Assembly: GCA_009869945.1 (NCBI GenBank)
Contig: WIXG01000406.1
Span: forward strand, 1-62,838
Direction: 5' to 3'
Length of the DNA stretch: 62,838 nucleotides
Origin: Mesaphorura yosii
Taxonomy: Eukaryota; Arthropoda; Collembola; Poduromorpha; Tullbergiidae
A program made the translations under genes and the position numbers. The notes below the pieces were generated by a model that was not told the origin of the DNA, searched no databases, and worked only from the letters and a program-made list of their open reading frames with translations. Numbering within the stretch: position 1 is the stretch's first letter; each line of letters begins with the position of its first letter. This document shows, piece after piece, positions 25,366-37,600 of this stretch.

Positions 25366-26037
25366 ATGGGCGTCGATGTCGAAACAATTAAGGAAGGGGA
25401 TGGTAAGGAATCCCGACAGAAAACGGAGAGGCATATTAACTAAGCTAGTTAAATTATTCCTACAACATGGCTGGTTTGTTGTTTGTCCTTCCACAGGAGC
25501 GACCTTTCCAAAGACCGGACAAACTGTCGTGGTTCATTACACAGGTACTTAATTTGATGACGGGCCGGAATCGTTTATCTAGCGATGCCGATTGCGGATG
25601 ATTTTTAACTCATGTATGGGTTTCGAATGTGCTTGTGTGTAGGAACATTCACCAACGGCAAGAAGTTTGATTCGTCTCGCGATCGTAATGAACCATTCAA
25701 GTTCAAGATCGGCAAGGGCGAGGTCATCAAGGGATGGGACGAAGGAGTCGCACAGGTAAGTTTACTGAAAGCATCTGCCGTATATGCGTACGCTTGTTGA
25801 GCTACCGTTATTGACAATTCGAATTATAATTTTAGATGAGTGTTGGACAACGAGCTAAACTCACTTGCTCACCGGATTACGCTTATGGAGCCAGGTACGC
25901 CTTTGCTAAAAGTAAATGTTCATCGATCTGTTGTAGTATTTCTGCTAAAATACCTTCATTACTTCAGAGGTCATCCTGGTGCTATTCCTCCGAATTCGAC
26001 CCTCATCTTCGATGTCGAACTGATTCGCATTCAATAA
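25366..26037 (+). CDS. Fkbp12: FKBP12-type peptidyl-prolyl cis-trans isomerase
   Basis: Five exons (25366-25402, 25497-25544, 25643-25755, 25836-25894, 25968-26037) join in frame to 108 residues, the exact FKBP12 length. This cytosolic enzyme catalyses proline isomerisation, binds FK506 and rapamycin, and modulates ryanodine receptors and TGF-beta receptors. Family motifs run in order: [50 protein letters not shown] and IFDVELI. The ligand-pocket aromatics and Asp (Tyr in VHYTG, Phe-Asp in KFDSS, Trp in GWDEG, Tyr in DYAYG, Phe in IFDVE) are all in place. It is transcribed divergently from Vps28 and converges on Tmem68. Nothing is missing. Confidence 0.98.
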
Positions 26038-26287
26038 TCAATCAGCAAAATATCTTAATGTCAACATGGCTGAACCACTGAGGTCACCATCAGCAGTTTC
26101 TCCTTTCATCTGTTCTGTCCTGTAGTTCTTCCTAGGACTTCAAAATAATGTGGACTTTCAAGTGTAGCGTAATAAATAGTTAATAATATTGGCGATTAGG
26201 AAATAGAGTACAGCAATTAAATGTACCGTCTTCTTGATTCTGTAATCATCCATCACTTGTAATGCAATATGCAACAATGAACATTCT

Positions 26288-26293
26288 AATAAA
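26288..26293 (+). terminator. Polyadenylation signal of FKBP12
   Basis: AATAAA about 250 bases after the FKBP12 stop, followed by a T/GT-rich stretch. Confidence 0.6.
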
Positions 26294-26448
26294 TGTATGT
26301 CTATTGTAGGAATTAGATAGGGTATTGTGTTGTCATATTGTCAATGTTGATACTTCTTAATTCGATGCTTCTTTCATGATGATTTGGATTGAAAATCAAA
26401 TTCAAATCAATAATCAAATTGAATAGTCCTTTCCATGTTTCGCGTCTC

Positions 26449-26454
26449 TTTATT
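26449..26454 (-). terminator. Polyadenylation signal of Tmem68
   Basis: AATAAA on the minus strand (TTTATT on plus). It would give Tmem68 a 3' UTR of about 770 bases ending some 150 bases from the FKBP12 signal. The region 26455-27216 has no ORF of its own and is read as this 3' UTR. Confidence 0.5.
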
Positions 26455-27216
26455 TGGTCAATTTTTCAACATTTCTTTTGGGAGATTAATAAAAACTTTC
26501 GTTTACACTAAAATGTGAGCTCGGTTTGTAAAAGTTTCACGTTGGACAAACTAGCACTCGTTTTGCATTCGCTCCAGCGCCTTTAGGAATCAATGCCCAA
26601 AATCTTTAGCTGAAACAACCAGTCGATAACAACAACTTGCGATACAACACTTGCTATAACTAAAATTATTACTAAAATATCATAGGGCGTCAATACCATT
26701 GGCTATTGGCTGTTTCTCCTGCGTAGGGAGTAATAAATACAAAAGTTAGCGTTAGCACCATCACCGAAAGTATATATCTTAAATATCACAGAAATGGATT
26801 GTGTTGGGTAAATACTAGAGGTCTTTAAGTTCTAAAACTAATCTAAACTTCAGTTTCAGTTAATACTAAGTAAGTAAGGGAGACTCTCAAGAGTATACGT
26901 CTCAGATAAGAGAATACTTGCGCCGCGCCGTCAGTAAGTACGTATATTGCACCATCGCATCCGAACGAAACGATAGTGTCGGCCCGTCAGCGCGGATTTA
27001 TGCTTAACTAGTCAATACTACGAAATGTACGTCTTGTGTGGGCAGAAATTACTCATATTGCATAGACCAATACGAAAACACGATTACGAAGAGAGACTAC
27101 TTGCCAGTCCGAGGTTGATTGATTCACCTTCTCCTTCACCACCGCTGTCGTCCATTCCCCTGCATTACCGCGCATGAGGCACGGCAGGCATTACGGTGGC
27201 ATTGTTGCATTCAATA

Positions 27217-30200
27217 TTAACCTACTTTTTGCGGGTTTGTGTAGTAAACTCGATCAATTAAGCCTCGGATTATGCTGCCAGGAACTCTTTGATGTTCCGA
27301 TACTAGCCGTTGAATTGCTTGAGCAGTCTAAAATAAAAACACCGAAAAGAGGTCACTTTATTAAATGGGCGAGGAAAAAAAAACAGAAAGTGGGATTTTA
27401 CTTTCTGTGCTAATTCTTCTGGGGTTGAGTCTGGGTCATAAGGAATTGGCTTGCCAATGAATGTTTTGAGCTTCACAGGGAAAAATCCATACACTGGAGC
27501 TAATGGAAGTCGAGTTTTGAAATAGAACCACTCCCAAAACCACCGACCCCACTGAACTGTGCGGAAAGCCTCCCGAATATTTTGAGTAAACATGGGTACG
27601 ATTGGCTGCAAAAGAAGGAGCAGATTACGGAACATTAGAAAAGGTTCCTACGACATGCATTCGCTGTCGCACTTACCACTTTAGCATCTAGGGCGACTTT
27701 GGCGAATCCGATTCGATTCTTCCAAATCAGTTCATAGCTTTCATTACCAAATTGAGCTTCGACTGAAAAGGTACCAAGAAAGAATGATCTAGAATACATA
27801 CAATGAGCAAGAAAGAAAGGGCAAGTGCAAGTAAGCAACTTACATACACCTCCTGGTGCTATTGCTAAGAGGTTTCCCTCCTTTAAGATATTTGCGCAGC
27901 TGTGCACGGTTCCCGGAAACACTTTGAATACCTCCATCATGTTGGCCCATCCTTTGAAAGCAAGAGTTCATTGCATTGGACGAGGTTGGCAAGTTTTTAA
28001 TTAAGCTCGAATTGTGTACCAGGAATCTTGAACAGAAATCTGTCTCCAACGCTTCTCACTAGCCGTCCTTTGTACAAAATGCATTTTGCTACCAAATAGT
28101 AGAAGTCGAGTGGAACTGCTCCGTGATAGTAGATAATTAGCGCTGGTCCTTCATAAGGTATGTTTTCGAGTCCTTCGATTTCATAACCATGCCATATCCA
28201 CGCCTGTGCTTCCCAAAAAGCAGCTTCAAAGAGAAAAATGTACGTCATTATTTCGAACAGTTTATACTATATAGCAATCGACTCAGAACTGTACTACACA
28301 CTTCGTGTATAAAGTTAAGCGAAGAAAAACCACACCTTTGTTTTTACTGTTCCGAAATGAACAGCAAGAGAAGAGTTGAACTTAAATAATTTAGTGTGCA
28401 GTGTTTTTAATTATCCTTCACTAAATGAATTTACCATCCATACTCACTCATTAATATGGCAGACAGTGGTAAGTGCGTATTACCTATTTTACTAGTTATC
28501 CGTATCGACGAACATTACCGGTACAATGGTGTCTCTGGATTGTACGAGAGTTGGGTCAGAGAAAATTCGATCAAGTGTAAGAAAACCAGTACAAATCGAG
28601 TCAATATGTACAACCATGTAAGAAAACATTTTCCTGAGTAGCTTGCAGCATTTCACAAGGAACGTCTACAGCTGCCATCTTAAGTACACATTTCACCTGT
28701 TAACCCCTTCACAAGCTTAATTTCGTTGCTTCCTATTGCAGGTACCAGGAGTACTTGAACAAAACAAAAGCCAACAGTATGGAAAACAGCCTGACTCTTC
28801 AGCTCAAAGATCGTCGAAAAAATATCCAAATTCCACTCAAGTTTAACTCTCAAGGACAGGGACCACTCCCTGTGGAAGTTGAGGATGCAAAGAAAGATTT
28901 CTAAGTTTTGATGTCAAATTCAAGTTACTCTTGTAAAGGGCAGTATATTTCTTGCTTATGCTGCCAGAGAAGGTGATCAACAACGTTTGGGGTTTTTTTA
29001 AATCCATTTGGTGCAGTGAGTATTAGCTGCCAGTGTACATCGGGAAAAGCCGATACTTCAGACATGCCGTATATCACTCCACGGACGAGAAAACTCTACT
29101 CTCGTACTGTAGAACAACTTGGTTCCAGTCTGCGTTCACAAGATCTGTTTCGACCGTCACGAGGAAGACGAACAAAATGTTAGAGACCAAGAGCTCTCTA
29201 TGAATGTTGGTTTCAAATCTTCCTAGACTATCTGTCAAATGTCGAGCCCACAAAACAATGAGTGCCATTCCAACTTGAAGATTGCAAAGTCAGCAGCCAA
29301 ACTGAATTTACCACTGTTCTGCTTTCCTGGATGTGATGTCATCCACAACTAGGGATACCTGCCTTATTATCCGTGCATTCACCTCACCGAGCAGCCGTCA
29401 TCCTTACCCGGATTCCAAGAAAAACTTAAGGCACCGATTGCCAAATTGGACGATAAATAGAAGCCGAATAAGTCCTCAACTAGTAAACAGATGAAGACGG
29501 ATGATTTCTTAACTACACGCAAGTAACTTCCTTTCCAAAATACTATTAAATGTTGCATAAAAATTATTTGGGTCTATTTTCTCCTGTTAACACTACTCTC
29601 GATATGAAATAATAAACTCGATTAAATTCCACTTACCAAGCGTTTGCCTAGCACCTTCCCAAAAGTCTCTTTCGTAAGCATGGACTAGGTCGTGTCTGAA
29701 ATGAAACCCAGGCTGCGACTGATTAATAGATACTTGATAAGCAAAAGACTTCAAGGCGAGATCCACTTGCCTGTGCCATTTATAGATGAAGAGAAATAGA
29801 GCAGTCAAGTATAAAAATAGAATTATCAAAGCTGGAAGTAGAAATGCTATTGCGATAGGGGTGAAAAGCCACCCAAGCCACGTCGCGTATTGAATGTCAA
29901 TTTCCGCGAATCCTGCAACAAAAACGAATTAATCGAATGGCAACATTGTGCATGATGTCAGCAGCTTACTGAATATCCACCAAACATTGCTGGTGTCGTT
30001 AGCTGATGCGATGACTGGAGCGAATGAGTCCAAGACGGGGTTGCGCTCGCCGGTGCCAGCGGCCAGGACGTCTTCTGTCTGTTGCGCTTCTTGAAAGGCA
30101 GGATTAAAATTATCTTCGAGTTCAACAAGGTCATCGCTATTATCTTGTACAGCCTTTGCGATTGAAAAGCAAAACATAACCGAAACCCAAAAGAGTGCTA

Positions 30201-30237
30201 TGATGTTAATGGTCGTGGAGGAGTGGAAAGGCAGCAT
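27217..30237 (-). CDS. Tmem68: TMEM68-like membrane acyltransferase
   Basis: Seven exons (30237-29970, 29912-29637, 28223-28020, 27951-27844, 27762-27677, 27605-27402, 27327-27217) join in frame to 418 residues. TMEM68 belongs to the LPLAT/MBOAT-like acyltransferase group of the endoplasmic reticulum and is linked to triacylglycerol synthesis. The family signature is clear: AWIWHGYEIEGLENIP, then YYHGAVPLDFYY with the catalytic-type His 215 and Asp 221, LLAIAPGGV, GFAKVALDAKVPIVPMFTQN and GKPIPYDP. A strong membrane segment precedes it (about residues 105-130, IAIAFLLPALIILFLYLTAL). The first 89 residues are unlike vertebrate TMEM68: a hydrophobic N-terminal stretch followed by an acidic linker. 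Intron 2 hosts an antisense BED-like gene. The N-terminal exon is the least certain part. Confidence 0.93.
28456..28904 (+). CDS. BED-type zinc-finger-like gene nested in a Tmem68 intron
   Basis: Two exons (28456-28637 and 28742-28904) join in frame to 114 residues if the donor is ga|gtagct and the acceptor ttgcag|g. The joined protein contains IKCKKTSTNRVNMYNHVRKHF followed across the splice by PEYQEYLNKTK. This resembles the second half of a BED zinc finger (an N-M-x-x-H-V-x-x-x-H helix then a P). The first Cys pair expected for BED is not intact: the matching stretch reads HYRYNGVSG. BED fingers occur in hAT transposases and in host proteins derived from them. The downstream 29.0-29.5 kb has only broken frames. 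It may be a young host gene, or the remains of a transposon; nothing shows that it is expressed. Confidence 0.4.
28905..29636 (+). other. Intron sequence with possible remnants downstream of the BED-like gene
   Basis: Within Tmem68 intron 2. Frames are broken by stops. A coding-looking stretch KPNKSSTSKQMKTDDFL ends at a stop near 29526. No terminal inverted repeats or target-site duplications were found by eye, so a transposon origin is unproven. Confidence 0.25.
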
Positions 30238-31666
30238 CAGCTGAGAGCAGAGAGATTTCGTTTCGTGTAACTACTACGGATCAGTTATTCGGAGTTACCC
30301 ATTGGCAGGTCTCGCAAAGGCGATGTCGGGCAGTCGATGAGTGGATAGAACTCTTTCAATAAGACGTCTTGGAATTTTGTGAATAATAATTTTGACATGC
30401 TCGGTGCTACACAGAATCTTGACTTTGACACTCAAAACTTTTGTACTCCTAGTACTCGTGTTGTTAATGGTGGCAAATGGCATATGCTGAATGCTGGCAA
30501 AGTGCAGTGCTCAGTACTTGCTGCCGCTACGCTTTGTGTGACGTGTACTTGTTTACATTATTAATTGCTCTATTGATTCGTTAATCAATAAAATTATTTG
30601 GTTTACTTCCTTTCCTTGATATGTTTAAAGTTTTGCCGCACGCACGTCACTCGAGACTCGGCTCAGCTAGCGATTGTAAATTCTTTGCTACTGTCTTGGC
30701 TTGACATGGCACGGCTCAGGAGACTCAGGATGCGTTATTCTCACCGAATTGCATAAGATTCGCAAAATTCCCCACAATCTCTTCCACCACATTCACCAGC
30801 ACCTGCCTGTCTGTCTTTATCTCTGCTGTGCCACAGCCACAGCTTTGTTGCAGCCGAAGGCAAACGAGTTGAACGACTTACACTCGATTAAAGAGATTTA
30901 ATTCACCTGTACTTTTTCTTACATGGTACACGCGTGGATGCCGAGAGAAAACTGGTCCCTTGATGATTATGATTATGATTGTATATGATCACGCTACGCA
31001 TGATGATCATCGAGCATCTTGGTCTAGCGTCTTCAGACGACTCCACTTCACAGTTGGCAGTACGCATTGGTAAATTGATTTCGACCACAAAGTTCAGCAT
31101 TTTTATTTACCTTTTCTTTTTGGTTTACACTTTTTCTGTATTTTCTGCAGTTTTGTAACATTGAACGATTGAAGAATTCAACTAGCATGCGTACATTAAA
31201 GTAGTTTAGTTCCTCTTTAAGAATTCAATCAAAATATTGTAATAATTTACTTTGAGAATGTGAGTCAAAACTCCATAACTTGACTGTACAAATCTACGTT
31301 CTAGATTTTAGGCACTGAATTTCTGGCGTTGGTTTCTAAGCGAAGCATGCCGTTTAAAATACAACGAGTGTATGAGAAGCGCAAGCTGAAGAGCAACAAT
31401 GCAACAAGAACTAAAACAGAAACAGTGTGGATCACAATTAAGAAAGCGTTTAAAACGATAAGATGTTATAAAATCAATGTAAAGTAATTGTCAATTGTGT
31501 ACAAAATGTTCAGTTAAAAATAACGTCAAAGGGTAACTAAAATACACTCGGGAATCAGCGTCGCAGCGCTAAAATTAACATAGCACAACTAAAAACAGTC
31601 AATCTGTAAGAGTCATTTGTTATAAAATTGCTTCTTGTCATGTTCCACATTTGAGAATGTGCGTGT
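30238..31666. other. Spacer between Tmem68 promoter and RhoGEF 3' UTR
   Basis: This 1.4 kb holds the Tmem68 promoter and 5' UTR at its left end and the RhoGEF 3' UTR at its right end; both genes are on the minus strand. A minus-strand AATAAA (TTTATT at 31102-31107) is a candidate RhoGEF polyadenylation signal about 560 bases after its stop. Short open frames at 30379-30564 and 30701-30901 lack coding features. Confidence 0.5.
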
Positions 31667-34600
31667 TCACGTTTTCATCTGCCAGACAGTAAGGTACGTG
31701 ACTTGTTTCGCGTCTGATTCAGCCATGTGACTCCCGGAGCTCGTGTGCTGAAGGTAGTGGTCCTGCAGGGGCTGAGATTTCATGTTGATGTACCCACGGC
31801 CGCCAGTAATTACAATCATTGTCTTGTCCTGGTGAGACTTTGACGGCGACGCGGATTTGCCAGTTGCTTTGGCCCTTCCCATCGTTCTCTTTGACGTCCC
31901 ACCATTCAAATGAGAAGCCGTCGTGCTGGTGGATTGTTCTGCCGCTGAATCAGTTGGCTTGGAGGAAGCTGCACCTGCTGCGGAGCTCGCCAGATTAGTA
32001 TCCGATGAATGCCTTGTGATCGTTACCGGCTGAGTAGCCGTGCCCGCATTGTTTTCAATCCCATGGTTGCTGCTTCCGCCTGAAAGTCTTGAAGCGAGGC
32101 CTCCACTTCCGCCTCCTGATTCGTCTGATGACACCGAAATCTTGGAATCGACAGACCAGTTGGACAAATCCAACGATCTAGGCCGACTCATCCTCATCTT
32201 GAACCTTCTGTCCATGGTGTTTATCTTTGCGTCCAGTGCAACCAGTTCAGGATCACTTCTGCGCAACGCGTCATACAGAGGGTCTACAAATCTTCCTTCA
32301 TCTTCCAGTCCACGAACATTGATTAAGTTTCCGTACAATCCGTACACATCCGAGTCAATACTAAACCGGAGATTTTGCGGGATCAAACCGCCTCGTGGGA
32401 GTGTTTTGCAGTTTCTTGCAAAGACGCTGTCACGGGAATTCTTCTTCCGCAGTACGACCAGTGCTTTGCTGGGGTTTGTGCTCGCAGTGATGGAGCTGCT
32501 TGGCGAAAGAGACGTTGACCGTGGCGTCGTTGTTCCAGGTGCCAAAAGCGTCTCATTTCCGGACCCATCACGACTTCCGGAGAGACCACTAGAAATTGAA
32601 GACTGAGGCGAAAGTTCGAAATTGCTATTTTGTGGGACTGTTGTTGTTGGTGTCAGAGTTGTATTCTTGGCTTTAGATTCCTCGTCGTCATTTTCGGTTT
32701 CAGCCTGCGGCACAACAACTGGTGTGATGCTCGCCTTCTCTAACATTTCTAATTGCTGCTGTTGCTGAAGTTCCTTCGCAGAGATTATTTCCGTGCTGCC
32801 GGAAATCTGGACAGACTTCATGGTTCGAGGTGTCTTTGAAGTATTTACAATTGGAATTGTGCGGGGCTGCTTCACGAGTGGCATCAGGAAAGTGACCGGG
32901 CCGTAATAACCGTGATACGCGACGTTTGCTTTTCCCGTGCTAATGATGGGGACACCTTCCAGTCGTGGAAGTGGTATCGTGAGCACAACGCCGAGATTGG
33001 TTCCAATCCACAGCCATCCTTTCTGGGCAACGAGGCAGGTGACGTGACAGCCTTTCTGCCGCCGATACGAGTCACGCACGGTGCGGAATACGCTCGGTGC
33101 GATGCTGACATCTTGTAAATGTTGCAATGATTCCAGGTGGTATAAGCAAACTGTTCCAGTGTCACCAGCCGCAATCCATAGTCCAACTCCAGAGCACGCC
33201 ATGTGAGTAATTGGGCCATTGTGATGAGTTAAAACCACATTTCTCTGCAGTTAAGAAAGCACAAATGTAAAAACCATCAAAACCGTGCATTTATCATGCA
33301 TTTTGGAATATTCAGTCGTAGTCGTACCTCGATTGTATGTGTTTTGATATCAATGGTCACAACAGCATTGCCACAGGAAGCATAAACATGATCTCTGGAG
33401 CCAAATAGCGACGTGATTCGTTCTGAGCCCACTTCAAGCACGATCGTGGGTTGAATTTCCTTTGGGTCATGGATTTGTGTAAATATTGCGACGTGTCCAT
33501 CTGCCAGCCCGGCGTATATTACGTTCTCGAAGAGTGTGAGCTTAACGACACTTGCAGATAAAGTTTGTTGATTCACACTTCCTTTTGCTTGATCAGGGTC
33601 AGAAGGGTCATATATTAAGATTCTGCAAAAATGAATACAACGCATCAAAAATCCATTAAAATGTCAGGCTCGTGTTTAACAACCTCATCAGAATAATTAA
33701 TTCGTTTGCCAGAAACGCAAAAACGCGTAGTGAGCAACGCGACCTCGCTCATAAATATGGAGTCAGGAATTTTAATTTAGCGTGATAAAGCATAATTACA
33801 TTCGCTTATTCGATCAAATGCTTACTTTGAACTTTCGGTCGCAACCCAAACATGACCCGACACAAACAGCAGATCATTGATCTTTTCTTCCATCAGGTCG
33901 AACGAGGAAACTTCTTTCAGGATGTTTTGCTGAGATCTGTACGCGGTCACATGGCTGCTGATTCCGTCCGTGATTCCGACCCAAAGATAGTCAAGAATCT
34001 TGGAACGTCCAGTTGGGCTCACGAATGTATGAGTGAAGAATGTCCCGCATTTCACCTGTGAGAAAAATGAAGTAGAAACCCAAAGACCTGAGAGATTTCA
34101 CTCCTTATATTATCAAAACTCACAGTTGTCAAAGCGGGCGAGCGACACAATGGAATCGACCGCACAAACAGTGGTAATTTGTGATGTGGGTACGGCGCTT
34201 CGTTCGGGATGTCCCACCCCGGGCTGTTATTCGGGTCCAGCGCCAGTTGTGCCAATCTCAGTTCCTCGATCCATTCGTTTCTCGCTGACGGTGAACTCAT
34301 TTGGAACACAATTTTCTCACGGTTGCTGCTGCTCGAATTTCCAAGCAGGAGAGTCAAACATGACGAGTCAAAGTACGAAATTTGTTCATCACGGCACCGG
34401 ATCTGGTACTGAATGCCCAGCATGAGCTCCTTAATACTAGACTCGTTCAACCCTTCGTAGCTGGTCTTCAGAGTAGAAACGAGGCCGAGAATACGGCTCA
34501 GAACTTCGTAGTCGTACATCAAACTCTGCATTTCTTCCAGGAGACATTTGGAGAGTTGCGACTCGTTCTCAACCGGAGTTGGTGCAAGACTCGAGCTTCT

Positions 34601-37600
34601 TGTCAACTTGGAATTGCTGGCTGTGGACGAGTGCGAGACGAGACGACTCATCGTTGGCGAGATTGAAATGTCATCAACTTCGACTTCCTGTATTCCGAAT
34701 TCAAAAAGTTCAATAATATTAGACGAAACAGGAACTGAAAGTTAAACTTGTTCGACGCTCATGTCTTGATTGAGAACAAAGAGGGAAGAAAAGAAATTTA
34801 AAAATATAAGTTTTCTTTTTAATGATTCAGCTTCTGCCGAATTCAACCCAAATTTGATCTGTCCGAAAACAAATTCTATGGCTGACCATCGATTTCCAAT
34901 TGTCTATTGGTTTTTCCAAGTGTCAAAAGTGAAGCAATGTCAGAATATCAAGAAAGTGATTCAGGACCAAGTGGAAGCACGAGGTTCAAGTCCACTGCCA
35001 GTACTACTAAGAGTAAAATTGTAGAAAGCAACACGGTATGTTTAATGCGGGTGGAATTTTGTGAAATAAGGAATTTAGGATTGTCAATTTCAGGTTCCAT
35101 CGTGGACGTTCATTACTGGCAGCGTCCGGATGACTCATTCATCTGCTTAAAATGCAAGAAGTCTGGTTCTCGGAAAGTCATCGTCTCACATTGCCAATCC
35201 TGCTACCCTGAAGTTCGTCAATAATACAAGGAGAAAAGAGCTGAAAATCGACTGCAAAATGTAGAACGTGAGAGAAGTTGGCAGAACAATGCAACAAGGA
35301 AGGCAACTGCAACTGCATAACGAAGCTGGAAAGATCGGGAAACATCATTGTAAATTCTGCGGTCAACGTTTCCATGAATTTTTAACCCTCCAGAGACATG
35401 AAGCACATCACAAAAAGTAATTTCGGAAAGTGAGATCATCTCATTATCCATGTATGTTTTCATTAGTAGTCTCAATCTTTGATCTGTGACATCTTCCATT
35501 CACCAGCCAGCAAAGGCATCATGTGCCGATCTTTGGTACAATGGGCCCGCTTGAAGATTTAGAACAGCAAAACTCATAAAACTCGACCCGAGCTCGGAAG
35601 GAATCTTAATTTCTCAAGAAATTAAACTTAACAGAATCATTTCCTCGGATGTAGAAAGACATATCTTCACTGTGCACTTCGTGTTGATCATGGACAAGTC
35701 AGCGAAAAAAATCGGAGTGAGGGAATACTTGAAGCAAAACATTACAAATTCTGAATGCGAAGTTTTGTTCTACGTGGAAAAAAGAACTACCGCACATAGT
35801 CATAATATCGAGAACGATCACATCGGGAGAGAACAAAGCGCTATCGTTGAAGAATGTGAAAATGGCAAGAGAGTTGCATTAGAAATAGCAAGACATGAGC
35901 ATCAAAGTAAGGAAACAATGGAATCAGGTATTAATCAATTCAAGGGTTGTCAAAGAACCTTGGATCAATTATTAGTAATTGGGCAATTATGATCCTCATG
36001 ATTTCTATGATTTCCCTGTAGTTGTTTGGTAAATGATGTGGCAAGCATCCGAAAAGCTCAATCCATATGCAATGGGTCTGCATCAACACAAGAATGGAGA
36101 GATCGGAGGCGAAGAATTTAACGGAATCAGCTCGTCATGATGCAAAAGTTCTGGCAAAGCGTGACATCCCACTTTTTTGCCTCTGTACCAAAGAACACAA
36201 CAACATTGCCAAAAGAGCCTACCGCATCAAGATGCACTTTGAAGACTCAGATGTTGTTCTGTTTAATCTCTAACTTGGCAGCACAAACAACTACAGCAGT
36301 TTCCCTTCTAATGTTTTAGACGGCGTATTAACTTAAATGTTTTTAAAATTCAACTAACAATAGCTTGTTAGCAATTTAACTAACTTGTTTTAGCTAACAA
36401 AGAGAATATATGTTCAACCAGTTAGGCACACTTACCTGCACACGATATGACCATTTAAACACACTCTTCTCGCCTTTCCCTGTTGAGCCCCACGCGTTGG
36501 CTTCGTTTTTGCTATTATGATTAATGTTCTGCTGAGAGGAAGACGGATTTCGGTCGTGGGATCCACTTTGACTATTATTACTGGAACTTTGGTTGAGGGA
36601 AACACAAATGAGTAAGTCGTTTAGGAGCAACAGTTTCCGGCACTTTGATTTCGCAACACTTCCACCGTTCGAATCGAACTCCAACTGCGTCACAACGTCC
36701 TGCCGTAGAAGGATTCGACTCGGGTCGTCAACAACTGACCGCAACAACACAAATTTTCCACCGCTGATGGACTTGATCGTTTCACGCATTTCTGAAAACA
36801 AAGGAAAAGAACAAGTTTCTTCATCCATATTTTGAACGCGGAAAATAACTCATGTTAAATTTCAAGTAGTAGTGATTTAAATTTTCTACCTGCCCCTTCA
36901 CACATAATCATAAAGGTAGAGATTATTATGGAAAACTTCATGCCGATGCTTAATTATTACCTTGATATTGTTCGGATTCACGTTTTCTTTCGTTTAGCAT
37001 AGCTGCTAAACTTTCGAGCTGCGTGAGGGCGAGCTGGAGTGACATGCGGTCGTGGTGGTCCTTAGGCGTTTGTTTCAGGAGGTCCTAAAATCGAATAAGG
37101 TCGTAAGTACGGAGCCATTTTGCCTATGCAATGAATTTATGAATTCAATACCTGTAACAGAAGGATGAACTGCGGAAATCGTTGTACTGGCTTGACCATC
37201 AGTCCGAACAGTGAAAGACGATCGTGAGCAGTGATTTGCTTAATCTTGAGAAATTCAGCAAAGACGCTTTTCCTTCTTGCCTCTGATTTAGCAGTCTCCA
37301 TCGCGGTTCCAAAGTTGTTGATGAACTCCGAGTAAACGTCCAGAACCAGGCTTTTTCTAGAATAAGAATAACTTCGATTAAATCCTGTTGTGCCTTCTAT
37401 ATAGAGTTCCACTCCAGGAACTTACGAGAAGGAAGCAACGAAAACATCGCCAATTTTCTCATCGGTGTCCCATTTCCTGATGTACTCCGCGAGTGCAATG
37501 CGGAAGAGCGAGTGGCATTGCAGAATCTCGGGTAGTCGGTGAAAAATTGCTGAGATTTTAGAGTGACTCAAGATGGCCGGGTGACTATTTTCCAGTGGTT

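Noticed and set aside
28469..28495. Apparent GTAAGT donor and TACTAG acceptor just after the BED-like start codon
   Set aside because: The implied intron would be only 27 bases, too short to splice, and the frame reads through it.
31667..33244. Plus-strand ORFs inside the last RhoGEF exon (for example 32040-32606)
   Set aside because: Shadows of the low-complexity coding strand; no independent start context, splicing or domain.
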